This document shows, in pieces, positions 1-6,841 of a DNA stretch of 9,627 nucleotides. The notes under the pieces are model-generated. The model was not told the DNA's origin, made no database searches, and saw only the letters and a program-made list of their open reading frames with translations. Made by a program: the position numbers and the translations under genes. The DNA is from JANQPA01 sp964628385 (GTDB lineage: Bacteria; Bacteroidota; Bacteroidia; Chitinophagales; Saprospiraceae). Each line of letters begins with the position of its first letter. The first letter of the stretch is position 1. The DNA is taken from assembly GCA_964628385.1 (NCBI GenBank), contig CAZVOD010000122.1, positions 1 through 9,627 of the forward strand, in the 5' to 3' direction.

Positions 1-19
1 CATATTAAAACTTTTAAGG

Positions 20-1366
20 GTACGAGTGGTGTCCATTACGAGAGAGGACTGCGACCTTATTCAGTAGCGTGGACGTTGCGAAAAACCACAGTACGAGTGG
101 TGTCCATTACGAGAGAGGACTGCGACAATAGAGCCTTCGACCAATACGCCGTTTACATATTGTACGAGTGGTGTCCATTACGAGAGAGGACTGCGACAAT
201 ACTCACGACGCTTGTATGCCTCCTCGCGGGAGGTACGAGTGGTGTCCATTACGAGAGAGGACTGCGACTTCATAAAACGAATTTTGTGGTTCCCCGATCG
301 AAGTACGAGTGGTGTCCATTACGAGAGAGGACTGCGACGACATCGCCGTTGTTGATCTCCACGGGGTCACGTACGAGTGGTGTCCATTACGAGAGAGGAC
401 TGCGACTGTTGATCTCCACGGGGTCACCCCAGGAGTCTTTGTACGAGTGGTGTCCATTACGAGAGAGGACTGCGACGTGATAGTCTGGTGGAATATCATA
501 TTCAGCCAGCTGTACGAGTGGTGTCCATTACGAGAGAGGACTGCGACCATCATTCATCCCATCGAGTACGGCGAAGAGCAGGTACGAGTGGTGTCCATTA
601 CGAGAGAGGACTGCGACAATTAAACTGGCTTGGTTGTATTGCCCGAGATTGTACGAGTGGTGTCCATTACGAGAGAGGACTGCGACTCGATTTCCTCGTA
701 GTGGAATTGTTGATCCACGTACGAGTGGTGTCCATTACGAGAGAGGACTGCGACAGACGTTAGCAACCTGGGCGCTAACCCCGGCGATGGTACGAGTGGT
801 GTCCATTACGAGAGAGGACTGCGACGAATTTTTGAAACCTGCAAATGCTTAGGGCTTCCGTACGAGTGGTGTCCATTACGAGAGAGGACTGCGACTGTCC
901 CTTCTCCATCTACTCGGTGAATAGCAAGTACGAGTGGTGTCCATTACGAGAGAGGACTGCGACAGCAATAGCAAGTTGTTGATACCGTTAACATGTACGA
1001 GTGGTGTCCATTACGAGAGAGGACTGCGACGTGATCATTTTTTTCATAATAAATATAGTTTGTGGTGTACGAGTGGTGTCCATTACGAGAGAGGACTGCG
1101 ACAGAAGGTTGCTGAGATGTTGAATTGAAAAGTTTTGGTACGAGTGGTGTCCATTACGAGAGAGGACTGCGACTTTCCGAAACGCAGGGTTCCCCCCACG
1201 CCGTCACCGAGTACGAGTGGTGTCCATTACGAGAGAGGACTGCGACGGCCGCCGCCACGAGCCCGCCCACTCTCGGTGTGTACGAGTGGTGTCCATTACG
1301 AGAGAGGACTGCGAAGATCGGTATCGTAGTCGGAGACTACTCTTTAAACGGTACGAGTGGTGTCCA
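20..1366 (+). CRISPR. CRISPR array, 19 full repeats plus a truncated terminal repeat, 19 spacers
   Basis: A 36-bp repeat beginning GTACGAGTGGTGTCC and ending GAGGACTGCGAC starts at 20, 91, 162, 233, 303, 371, 441, 512, 582, 651, 719, 790, 860, 928, 995, 1067, 1138, 1211 and 1280, with a broken copy at 1351. Copies 1-18 are identical. The copy at 1280 has its last base changed from C to A. The copy at 1351 matches only its first 16 bases. Spacers are 31-37 bp (mean about 34). Decay at the right end marks the trailer, so the leader should be on the left. The repeat 3' end GGACTGCGAC is a variant of the GGATTGAAAC end of many type I/III repeats, and a short GTCC/GGAC dyad lies inside it; both fit plus-strand transcription. 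Bases 1-19 are AT-rich and may be leader or another spacer. No cas gene is in the window, so the subtype is undetermined. Confidence 0.98.
339..440 (+). other. Overlapping spacer pair (spacers 5 and 6)
   Basis: Spacer 5 (339-370) ends with the same 21 bases that begin spacer 6 (407-427). The shared core includes TTGATCTCCACGGGGTCAC. The spacers differ outside the shared block, so this is not a simple array duplication. The two protospacers are on the same strand and offset by 11 nt in what is probably one target. Joined, they give a 45-nt segment open in at least one frame on each strand, consistent with coding DNA of a phage or plasmid. Confidence 0.9.
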
Positions 1367-1388
1367 GACTCGGCCTGGGCTTCAGGAC
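1351..1388 (+). repeat. Degenerate terminal CRISPR repeat
   Basis: The last repeat keeps only GTACGAGTGGTGTCCA (1351-1366) and then diverges completely. A GGAC at 1385-1388 could still pair with GTCC at 1362-1365 across a longer loop, so the terminal crRNA unit may fold differently; that pairing may be chance. Decay of the last repeat is the usual sign of the leader-distal end. Confidence 0.85.
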
Positions 1389-1429
1389 CTAAAGAGAGAT
1401 AGGCAAACTGCTGAGGAACAAAAGAAGTC

Positions 1430-1470
1430 AGAGGTATTACTGGCCTCTTACTTCCAATTTCCAATTTTTC
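1430..1470 (+). terminator. Possible weak terminator between the array and the kinase gene
   Basis: AGAGG (1430-1434) can pair with CCTCT (1444-1448) around a 9-nt loop. A pyrimidine-rich stretch with T-runs follows (1449-1470). It sits between the array trailer and the convergent end of the kinase gene, where a terminator would be expected. The stem is only 5 bp and the T-run is interrupted, so support is weak. The stretch from 1451 to 1490 is a simple-sequence pyrimidine tract with a tandem TCCAATT. Confidence 0.25.
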
Positions 1471-1474
1471 ATCT

Positions 1475-3349
1475 CTAATTTCTCATTCCCCCCACCATAT
1501 ACTTATCCAGCAAGGCGTAGAGATCAGCCGGTTTGAACGGCTTGGTTAGGAAATCATCAACGCCGGCTTTGAATGCTTTGCGCTGATATTCATGGAGGGC
1601 CGAGGCAGAAAGAGCCACAATGGGAATCCTACGCCAGGGCGGTGGCAGTCGACGAATCTGGCCCGTAGCTTCGTAGCCATCCAGGACCGGCATTTGCAAA
1701 TCCATCAAAACCATATGATAGGCCTGTTGCTGTACCATGGATACGGCCTGGCGGCCGTCTTCCGCTACATCGTAGGCAATATTCCAGCGGCGGAGGAAGT
1801 ACTCCAGCATTTTGATATTCATCTTATTGTCTTCTGCCACCAACACCTTCAGGCCATCCGGAAAAGTACGGAATTGATGAGAGGCCGGCTGACTCGGTTT
1901 GGCTTTGGGTCGCTCGCCTTTGGGCAAAAGTAAGGTAAAGTAAAAGGAAGCACCTTCTCCTTCCTTGCTGTTGAGCTGGATCTGGCTGTTTTGCAACTCC
2001 AACAAACTTTTGGTAATCGACAGGCCAAGGCCCGTGCCGCCGTACATGCGAGTCGTCTGCGAGTCAGCCTGGGTAAAACTTTCGAAGATCGCCTGCTGCT
2101 TATCTTTTGGTATCCCAATGCCGTTGTCTTTTACTTCAAAAAACACCTCAACACTATCCTCCTGCTCTTCGGCTAATTGGACGATCAGGCTCACCGTCCC
2201 TTCTGCCGTAAATTTGATGGCATTACTCAGTAAGTTGTTGAGCACCTGGCTTAAACGGGTGGGGTCGCCAATAACGTATTCCGGTATATGGCTATCCATT
2301 TGCAGCTCAAAATTGAGCTCCTTTCTATCCGCCACCGGTTTCATCCCGTTGTAAATGCGTTTGATGATCTGGTGAATAGAAAAATTGGTGGCTTCCAGCT
2401 TGAGCTTTCGGGCTTCTATTTTGCTAAAATCCAGAATATCATTAATGATCACCAAAAGGTTTTCGGCTGAAAATACCAGGTCATTTAAATGCTCTACCTG
2501 ATCGGCTCTGGGATGCTCATCTCTCAAAATATTACTCAATCCCACAATGGCATTCATGGGCGTTCGGATCTCGTGGCTCATATTGGATAGAAACTCAGAT
2601 TTGGCAATACTCGCTGCTTCAGCCTTGGCTTTGGCAATTTCCAACTCCTGGTTTTTAGATTTGATTTCTTTCCTTTTGGCTATAGCATCAACAGTCTTGA
2701 TCCTCAATGCCCGGTTACTGGCTTCCAGGGCCTTGTTTTGTCGGACCAGTCGCCGAAGTAAGGGCCGGAAGATAAAGATGATCTCAATAAATAGGATCAG
2801 TATAGTAAATACAGCAATCAGGATTTCATTGCGCTCCAGGCGTTCGATCTTACGAAGGCTTTCTGCCTCTTTGGTGAAGACAATATTATCCATCAAAGGC
2901 AAAAACTGCTTTTCATTGCTCATCAGCGTTTGCCGGGCCGATTGTAGGTCGGTATCGGGTGAAGCAGCCGCTATAGTCATGGCGGCCCGGTACATCTTTT
3001 CAAAGTAAGGGTTGATGGCTAAAAAGAGGCTGTCTATTGTCGGACTGTTCTTGCCGTTGAGGCCCAGGGCGTCGTGGCCAACTTGCAGACCGGTATGTTT
3101 TTCCTGCCAATCGGATGCCAGTGCGGAAAGTTGCTGCTGAAGGGGAAGTTGTTCTTCCTGATCTGCCAGTTGATGAGCCAGGGCTGTAAAGCATATTTTC
3201 TGGCTCAACATGCGCTGTCGGCCAGCCAGATTGATAAACGTACTATCACTGCGAAATTGCTCTATAGCCTGATAGATATAAAATTGCGCCAGGAAAGTTA
3301 CAGCCAGAATGATGCTGAAAAACATAATATAAAAATACCTGTAATTCAT
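1475..3349 (-). CDS. Membrane hybrid sensor histidine kinase with PilJ-like sensor and C-terminal receiver
   Basis: A 624-aa inner-membrane hybrid kinase. A transmembrane helix is at about 8-29. A PilJ/NarX-type motif FINLAGRQRMLSQKI (38-52) opens a periplasmic helical region up to about 170. A second helix is at about 176-196, then a coiled coil (about 200-248). The HisKA domain carries SHEIRTPMNA with phospho-acceptor H259. The HATPase domain has the N box near N371-N376, DNGIGIP (D408) and GGTGLGL (437-443). The receiver (501-618) has acidic E506/D507, phospho-acceptor D550 in MDLQMPVLDG, S581 and K603, so a full phosphorelay is present. No DNA-binding domain follows, so output must pass to a separate phosphotransfer protein or regulator not seen here. 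The start at ATG 3349 places the first helix at the N-terminus. The last residues run into a simple purine-rich tract. It is divergent from the araC-type gene with 413 bp between. The ligand is unknown. Confidence 0.96.
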   Translation of the reverse strand: MNYRYFYIMFFSIILAVTFLAQFYIYQAIEQFRSDSTFINLAGRQRMLSQKICFTALAHQLADQEEQLPLQQQLSALASDWQEKHTGLQVGHDALGLNGKNSPTIDSLFLAINPYFEKMYRAAMTIAAASPDTDLQSARQTLMSNEKQFLPLMDNIVFTKEAESLRKIERLERNEILIAVFTILILFIEIIFIFRPLLRRLVRQNKALEASNRALRIKTVDAIAKRKEIKSKNQELEIAKAKAEAASIAKSEFLSNMSHEIRTPMNAIVGLSNILRDEHPRADQVEHLNDLVFSAENLLVIINDILDFSKIEARKLKLEATNFSIHQIIKRIYNGMKPVADRKELNFELQMDSHIPEYVIGDPTRLSQVLNNLLSNAIKFTAEGTVSLIVQLAEEQEDSVEVFFEVKDNGIGIPKDKQQAIFESFTQADSQTTRMYGGTGLGLSITKSLLELQNSQIQLNSKEGEGASFYFTLLLPKGERPKAKPSQPASHQFRTFPDGLKVLVAEDNKMNIKMLEYFLRRWNIAYDVAEDGRQAVSMVQQQAYHMVLMDLQMPVLDGYEATGQIRRLPPPWRRIPIVALSASALHEYQRKAFKAGVDDFLTKPFKPADLYALLDKYMVGGMRN

Positions 3350-3504
3350 TTATGTAATGCTTAGCTAAACGTCAATGTGATACAGTTTGAACATGCCTGA
3401 ATACTGCTCTTGAAGCCGAAAATAGTTCTGAATTGTGGTCATTTGCCGGCCAGTGGGACAGAGTCCGGGCACGTTCTTAGTCGTGTTTGCACACAGCGGA
3501 GGGA

Positions 3505-3612
3505 ATGTTGTATCAAATATTTGCCAATATATTCCTTATTACGATGATTTACACGCAAATGATGTATTACATATGGTTTTTAATTCTTATGAGTAACCTG
3601 CAAAATAACTGA
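3505..3612 (+). CDS. Possible small hydrophobic peptide (35 aa)
   Basis: An ATG at 3505 opens 35 codons ending in TGA at 3610-3612. The peptide is strongly hydrophobic and aromatic, including MIYTQMMYYIWFLILM, with a polar tail SNLQNN, so it could be one membrane helix. A GGAGGG (3498-3503) is just before the ATG but only one base away, which is too close for ideal ribosome binding; TTG 3508 or ATG 3544 are alternative starts. A terminator-like hairpin begins four bases after the stop, which is the main reason to list it. AT-rich DNA readily gives short hydrophobic ORFs by chance, and no homolog is recognised. Confidence 0.25.
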   Translation: MLYQIFANIFLITMIYTQMMYYIWFLILMSNLQNN

Positions 3613-3616
3613 CTTA

Positions 3617-3637
3617 GCCGGACGCCGGCACTTTTTT
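3617..3637 (+). terminator. Rho-independent terminator-like hairpin
   Basis: GCCGG (3617-3621), loop ACG, CCGGC (3625-3629), then two bases and a run of six T (3632-3637). The T-run is on the plus strand only. The only annotated gene to the left is on the opposite strand. The hairpin therefore implies a short plus-strand transcript, perhaps the small ORF just before it, or attenuation ahead of the AraC-type gene. Confidence 0.5.
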
Positions 3638-3762
3638 AATTGGCTGTCCAGGCTTCTCAATGATCGCTCAGATCGGGTATTTTTTTGTAGATTTTAGGAA
3701 AATGAAAACCATTATTCGCCATAAAACCTTTAATACCTAAACCATTTACCAAAAACAGGAAC

Positions 3763-4635
3763 ATGCAGTCTGCTTCAAGCTCTATGCCCGCCATTCGAAC
3801 GGAACAACTAAGCGAGCCATTTACTTATAAGACCATGGAGCTCATAGAGTCGGAACGGCCATCGCGCGAGGAGCAACCCCATCGGCATGATTATTTCGTT
3901 ATTTTATTTACCCAAAAAGTAAAAGGGCATCATCAGGTAGATTTTAAAGCGCAGCCTCTGCAGGATAATACGGTCTATTTTGTTTCTCCCGAGCAAGTGC
4001 ATCACGTGGAGGTGGAAGGCCAACCCCAGGGGCATGTGCTGCTTTTTACGCCGGATTTTTTACAACAGTACAGCATTTTCCCTCATATTCTGTTTGAGAT
4101 GGAGTTGTTTTTCAACTGTGATGAAGCACCACCGATTACCATCGCAGCGGAGCAGGTGCAGCCCATGGAGCAGCTTCTTCAACAGATCAGGGTAGAGTAT
4201 AAATCCAAAAGCTGGAAATGGCTGGATAGCGTTGGTGCTTTGTTGAAGTTATTTTTGATCCAATGTCAGCGTTACAAACGCTCCAGTGCCGCTTTTAACG
4301 AGAAGTGGGAATCCCGGCAGGCCCAAATTGTCCGGCAGTTTAAAAAAGAAGTGGAAGCTTATTATAAGAAAATCCATAAAGTAGCTGATTATGCCAATTT
4401 CCAAAACCTCAGTAGTGCCTACCTCAACGAGGTGATCAAAGGAGAAACCGGCGCCTCCGCCAAAGAATATATCCAGCATCGCATTGTGCTGGAAGCCAAA
4501 CGCCTGGCCCTGTACTCCGACTGGACCATGAAGCAAATCGCCTGGGAACTGGGCTTTGAAGATACCGCTCATTTTAGTCGCCTGTTCAAAAAATACGCCC
4601 AACTGAATTTCTCGGAATGGCGGGAAGGGAAGTAG
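3763..4635 (+). CDS. AraC-family transcriptional regulator
   Basis: A 290-aa cytoplasmic regulator. The N-terminal half reads as a cupin-type effector domain: QPHRHDYFVILFT (38-50) with H40 and H42, a beta-rich stretch, and EQVHHVEVEG (77-86). The C-terminal half is the paired helix-turn-helix DNA-binding domain: first unit at about 206-230 (KVADYANFQNLSSAYLNEVI), second at about 255-279 (TMKQIAWELGFEDTAHFSRL). The length is normal for the family. AGGA (3756-3759) four bases before ATG 3763 supports this start; ATG 3784 is an alternative. It lies 129 bp upstream of the glyoxalase/hydrolase cluster on the same strand, so it probably regulates that cluster in response to an aromatic or quinone compound; this is inferred from position only. 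The TAG stop is formed by the first three bases of a palindromic-element half copy. Confidence 0.95.
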   Translation: MQSASSSMPAIRTEQLSEPFTYKTMELIESERPSREEQPHRHDYFVILFTQKVKGHHQVDFKAQPLQDNTVYFVSPEQVHHVEVEGQPQGHVLLFTPDFLQQYSIFPHILFEMELFFNCDEAPPITIAAEQVQPMEQLLQQIRVEYKSKSWKWLDSVGALLKLFLIQCQRYKRSSAAFNEKWESRQAQIVRQFKKEVEAYYKKIHKVADYANFQNLSSAYLNEVIKGETGASAKEYIQHRIVLEAKRLALYSDWTMKQIAWELGFEDTAHFSRLFKKYAQLNFSEWREGK

Positions 4636-4659
4636 ACTTGTTTTGTGGGAGTAGAACAG
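4633..4659 (+). repeat. Family 1 palindromic element, solo half copy
   Basis: TAGACTTGTTTTGTGG onward matches the left end of the complete element at 6748 at 22 of 27 positions. No inverted partner (CAAGTCTA) occurs before the next gene, so this is a decayed half. Its first three bases are the TAG stop of the AraC-type gene. Confidence 0.7.
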
Positions 4660-4733
4660 GCCAGTGTAGCCCTATCCACGATTTTTACAACATCATCCAT
4701 ATTTTACACATTTCCTTAAGAACGAAAGTCCTG

Positions 4734-4741
4734 CATCTTTG
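4734..4741 (+). promoter_or_regulatory. Candidate -7 element upstream of the glyoxalase cluster
   Basis: CATCTTTG matches the Bacteroidota -7 consensus TAnnTTTG at all but the first base and lies 23 bp before the ATG at 4765. There is no good TTG 19-21 bp upstream (TTTC instead), so if this is the promoter it may need an activator, which would fit the adjacent AraC-type regulator. Confidence 0.3.
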
Positions 4742-4764
4742 TCTTGAGATTAAAATAAAGAAAT

Positions 4765-5712
4765 ATGGACACCAAGAAGCTCATCAAAGGCCTTCACCAC
4801 GTTACAGCAACCGTTGGTGATGCTCAGGAAGACTATGATTTTTACACCAAATTTTTGGGGTTGCGACTGGTCAAAACGACGGTCAACTTTGATAACAACA
4901 ATGTTTATCACTTTTACTACGGCAATGAATCAGGGATGCCGGGTACGATCATGACTACTTTTCCCTACAAAGGGCAGCAGGTGAGAGATGGCGTGGAGGG
5001 TTCTGGTCAGTTGTCCATTACCGGATTTTCCATACCCGTTTCGGGAGTTGGTTTTTGGAAAAATAGGTTACAGGATGCGGGCATTCCATTTCAGGAGCTG
5101 AAAAAATTTGGCAATACAGTACTGCAATTCCGGGATCCGGCAAATTTACTGCTGGAGTTAGTCGCTAATGAAGACGATGATAGAGCAGCCTGGCTGCCGG
5201 AAGGTTTTACAGCGGCAGAAGCTATCCGTGGTTTTTACAACGTCACCTTATCCATTGCGGAGCTGGGCCCTACTTTTAAGTTTTTGGAAAATGAATTCGG
5301 CTTTAACAAGCTAGCTGCGGAAGGGCCTTTTACCCGTTATGCTGCCGAAGGCGGAGGCGCGGGTCAGTACCTGGATATCCGGGATGACAGTACGCTGGAA
5401 AGAGGCAAAAATGGCATAGGCACGGTACATCACGTGGCCTGGCGGGTAGAGAACGACGAAGCCCTTCTGGCAATGCGTCATCGGTTGGTGGAAGAGCTGG
5501 GCTTCAAAGTGACAGAAGTAAAAGACAGAAACTATTTTCACTCTATTTATTTCAGAATGCCGGGACATGTGCTCTTTGAGGTAGCTACTATCCCTCCGGG
5601 CTTTGCCATTGACGAGTCGCCCGCGGAGCTGGGTCAGGCCCTAAAACTGCCGGCCTGGGAAGAGCCCAACCGGGCGGATATCGAAAAAGGACTGCCGGAA
5701 ATTAAGCGATAG
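4765..5712 (+). CDS. Glyoxalase-fold ring-cleaving dioxygenase-like protein (MhqA/E/O type), copy 1
   Basis: A 315-aa cytoplasmic protein made of two vicinal-oxygen-chelate (glyoxalase/bleomycin-resistance) modules. Module 1 starts with KGLHHVTATVGD (H11/H12), continues with DFYTKFLGLRLVKTTVNFD and ends near LLLELVAN (128-135). Module 2 (about 155-275) contains GTVHHVAWRV (H222/H223), YFHSIYFR (258-264) and VLFEVAT with E272. These His and Glu positions are the expected metal ligands. The C-terminal tail LKLPAWEE (293-300) is typical of the family. Bacillus MhqA/E/O relatives are linked to methylhydroquinone and quinone resistance and are called ring-cleaving dioxygenases by similarity; the exact substrate here is unknown. 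It is the first gene of a probable operon with a paralog and an MhqD-like hydrolase. The ATG at 4765 aligns with the start of the fold. Confidence 0.93.
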   Translation: MDTKKLIKGLHHVTATVGDAQEDYDFYTKFLGLRLVKTTVNFDNNNVYHFYYGNESGMPGTIMTTFPYKGQQVRDGVEGSGQLSITGFSIPVSGVGFWKNRLQDAGIPFQELKKFGNTVLQFRDPANLLLELVANEDDDRAAWLPEGFTAAEAIRGFYNVTLSIAELGPTFKFLENEFGFNKLAAEGPFTRYAAEGGGAGQYLDIRDDSTLERGKNGIGTVHHVAWRVENDEALLAMRHRLVEELGFKVTEVKDRNYFHSIYFRMPGHVLFEVATIPPGFAIDESPAELGQALKLPAWEEPNRADIEKGLPEIKR

Positions 5713-5746
5713 GGATATTGAAAGCGACCGGCAGGAGAGTTTTTTT
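5692..5746 (+). promoter_or_regulatory. Intercistronic stem with T-run, possible attenuator
   Basis: CTGCCGG (5692-5698) is perfectly complementary to CCGGCAG (5728-5734). The loop is 29 nt and contains the TAG stop of the upstream gene. A run of seven T follows (5740-5746) after a 5-nt gap. The long loop and gap are unlike a standard terminator; partial attenuation is possible. The T-run is also part of the palindromic element at 5736-5771, so the two folds compete. Confidence 0.25.
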
Positions 5747-5771
5747 CAAAAGCAAATTCCAAAAAAGCTCT
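5736..5771. repeat. Family 2 palindromic element, compact copy
   Basis: AGAGTTTTTTT (5736-5746) and AAAAAAGCTCT (5761-5771) are inverted repeats (10 of 11) around a 14-nt loop. Bases 5746-5773 match 7542-7569 at 27 of 28 positions, so this copy shares its right end with the 110-bp element downstream. It lies between the two glyoxalase genes, ending 13 bp before the second start codon. Confidence 0.75.
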
Positions 5772-5784
5772 AAAAAAATTGATC

Positions 5785-6747
5785 ATGAAAAATAACTTAA
5801 TAACAGGGTTGCACCACGTAACAGCGATGGCCAGTAGCCCACAGCGAAATGTAGATTTTTACGTCGGCGTACTGGGACTTCGTCTGGTCAAAAAGACCAT
5901 CAATTTTGATGCACCGGATGTGTATCACTTGTACTACGGAGACGAAACCGGTAACCCGGGAAGTATTATGACCTTTTTCCCGTTTCGGGGCATGCAGCCG
6001 GGACGTCACGGAAAAGGCCAGGCGGCAACTACGACATTTTCCATTCCCAAAGATTCGGTAGACTACTGGGTTAAGCGCCTGGATCATTTTGAGATCAAGC
6101 ATAAGGAGCCACAGGAGCGCTTTGATGAAGTAGTCATTTACTTTGAAGATTGGGACGGCCTTGGTCTGGAGTTGATTGCCAACGATAAAGATAACAGAAA
6201 GTCATTTACCTACGGTCATATTCCCATCGAGCACGCTATCCGGGGGTTTTATAGTGTGGAATTATGGGAAAATACGTACGAAAAGACAGAATCTTTGCTG
6301 GTCAACCAGCTTGATCATGAGTTTATTGCCGAGGCGGGTCCCCGGCGTCGGTACGCTGCTCCCGGAGCGCAGCCCGGACAGTTTATCGATATTGTTTGGG
6401 ATGCTGAAAACCCCTTTGGCTTTGATGGCAGCGGCACGGTTCACCATATTGCTTTTGATACAAAAAGTGATGAAGAACAGCTAAAGATCAGAGAAAAAGT
6501 TAGTACGGCAGGGTTGCGCCCAACGTCGGTCATTGACCGTCAGTACTTCCATTCCATCTACTTCCGCGAACCGGGTGGGGTGTTATTTGAGGTAGCTACA
6601 ACGCCTCCCGGGTTTACTTACGATGAGAAGGTAGAACATCTGGGAGAGACGCTGAAGTTGCCGGCCTGGGAAGAGCATCGTCGGGAATATATTGAAAAAT
6701 TATTGGAACCTATTTTGGTCAATCCGGATAAGTTCCGATCAGAATAA
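5785..6747 (+). CDS. Glyoxalase-fold ring-cleaving dioxygenase-like protein (MhqA/E/O type), copy 2
   Basis: A 320-aa paralog of the preceding gene, with the same two-module layout. It has TGLHHVTAMASS (H10/H11), VDFYVGVLGLRLVKKTINFD, LGLELIAN (126-133), AIRGFYSVEL, GTVHHIAFDT (H220/H221), DRQYFHSIYFREPGGVLFEV (E269) and LKLPAWEE (290-297). The metal-ligand positions are intact in both modules. The frame extends two codons upstream to a TTG at 5779, but ATG 5785 puts MKNNLITGLHHVT in register with copy 1 and is preferred. The tandem pair probably arose by duplication and then diverged, especially in the middle region (about 100-200), so the two may differ in substrate or form a heteromer. The TAA stop lies in the 4-bp duplication (ATAA) flanking the inserted element that follows. 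Role as for copy 1: likely quinone or hydroquinone detoxification. Confidence 0.93.
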   Translation: MKNNLITGLHHVTAMASSPQRNVDFYVGVLGLRLVKKTINFDAPDVYHLYYGDETGNPGSIMTFFPFRGMQPGRHGKGQAATTTFSIPKDSVDYWVKRLDHFEIKHKEPQERFDEVVIYFEDWDGLGLELIANDKDNRKSFTYGHIPIEHAIRGFYSVELWENTYEKTESLLVNQLDHEFIAEAGPRRRYAAPGAQPGQFIDIVWDAENPFGFDGSGTVHHIAFDTKSDEEQLKIREKVSTAGLRPTSVIDRQYFHSIYFREPGGVLFEVATTPPGFTYDEKVEHLGETLKLPAWEEHRREYIEKLLEPILVNPDKFRSE

Positions 6748-6827
6748 TAGACTTGTTTCGAAGGGGTAGAATAGTGGGAAAAAATAATTCAATTTTCACC
6801 TAATTTAATACCTGCGAAACAAGTCTA
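6748..6827. mobile_element. Family 1 palindromic MITE-like element, complete 80-bp copy
   Basis: The ends are perfect 13-bp inverted repeats, TAGACTTGTTTCG (6748-6760) and CGAAACAAGTCTA (6815-6827). The interior is imperfectly palindromic as well: GGGTAGAAT..GGGAAAA on the left is matched by TTTTC..ATT..TACC on the right. ATAA flanks the element on both sides (6744-6747 and 6828-6831), which looks like a 4-bp target duplication. There is no room for a transposase, so it would be moved in trans. It fills almost the whole gap between copy 2 and the hydrolase, and if transcribed it would form a long hairpin in the operon mRNA. The parent insertion-sequence family is not identified. Confidence 0.8.
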
Positions 6828-6841
6828 ATAAACAATAGTCT

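Larger units (their letters stand above)
3350..3762. other. Divergent intergenic region
   Basis: This 413-bp gap separates the minus-strand kinase from the plus-strand AraC-type gene and must hold promoters for both, although I see no convincing TTG-N19-TAnnTTTG pair for either. It contains a possible 35-codon ORF (3505-3612), a terminator-like hairpin (3617-3637), and small GC-rich dyads near 3445-3470, including a GGAC-AGA-GTCC. No RNA gene is recognised. Confidence 0.6.

Noticed and set aside
687..718. Spacer 10 resembles the shared part of spacers 5 and 6 (TTGTTGATC..CAC)
   Set aside because: The similarity covers only about 13 bases with a gap and nothing beyond; chance is sufficient.
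919..975. Spacers 13 and 14 both contain AATAGCAA
   Set aside because: An 8-9 base match between short spacers is expected by chance, and the flanks differ.
76..1478. Long open reading frames on both strands across the CRISPR array
   Set aside because: The 36-bp repeat has no stop in any plus-strand frame or in two minus-strand frames, so repeat-spacer DNA reads open by chance. The predicted peptides are only translated repeats.
1849..3364. Several shorter frames on either strand inside the kinase gene
   Set aside because: They lie inside a coding region with an unambiguous domain series and show no independent protein features.
3686..3697. TAGATTTT as a -7 promoter box for the AraC-type gene
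   Set aside because: There is a one-base mismatch to the consensus, no TTG at the required distance upstream, and the region is T-rich, so it was not listed as a promoter.
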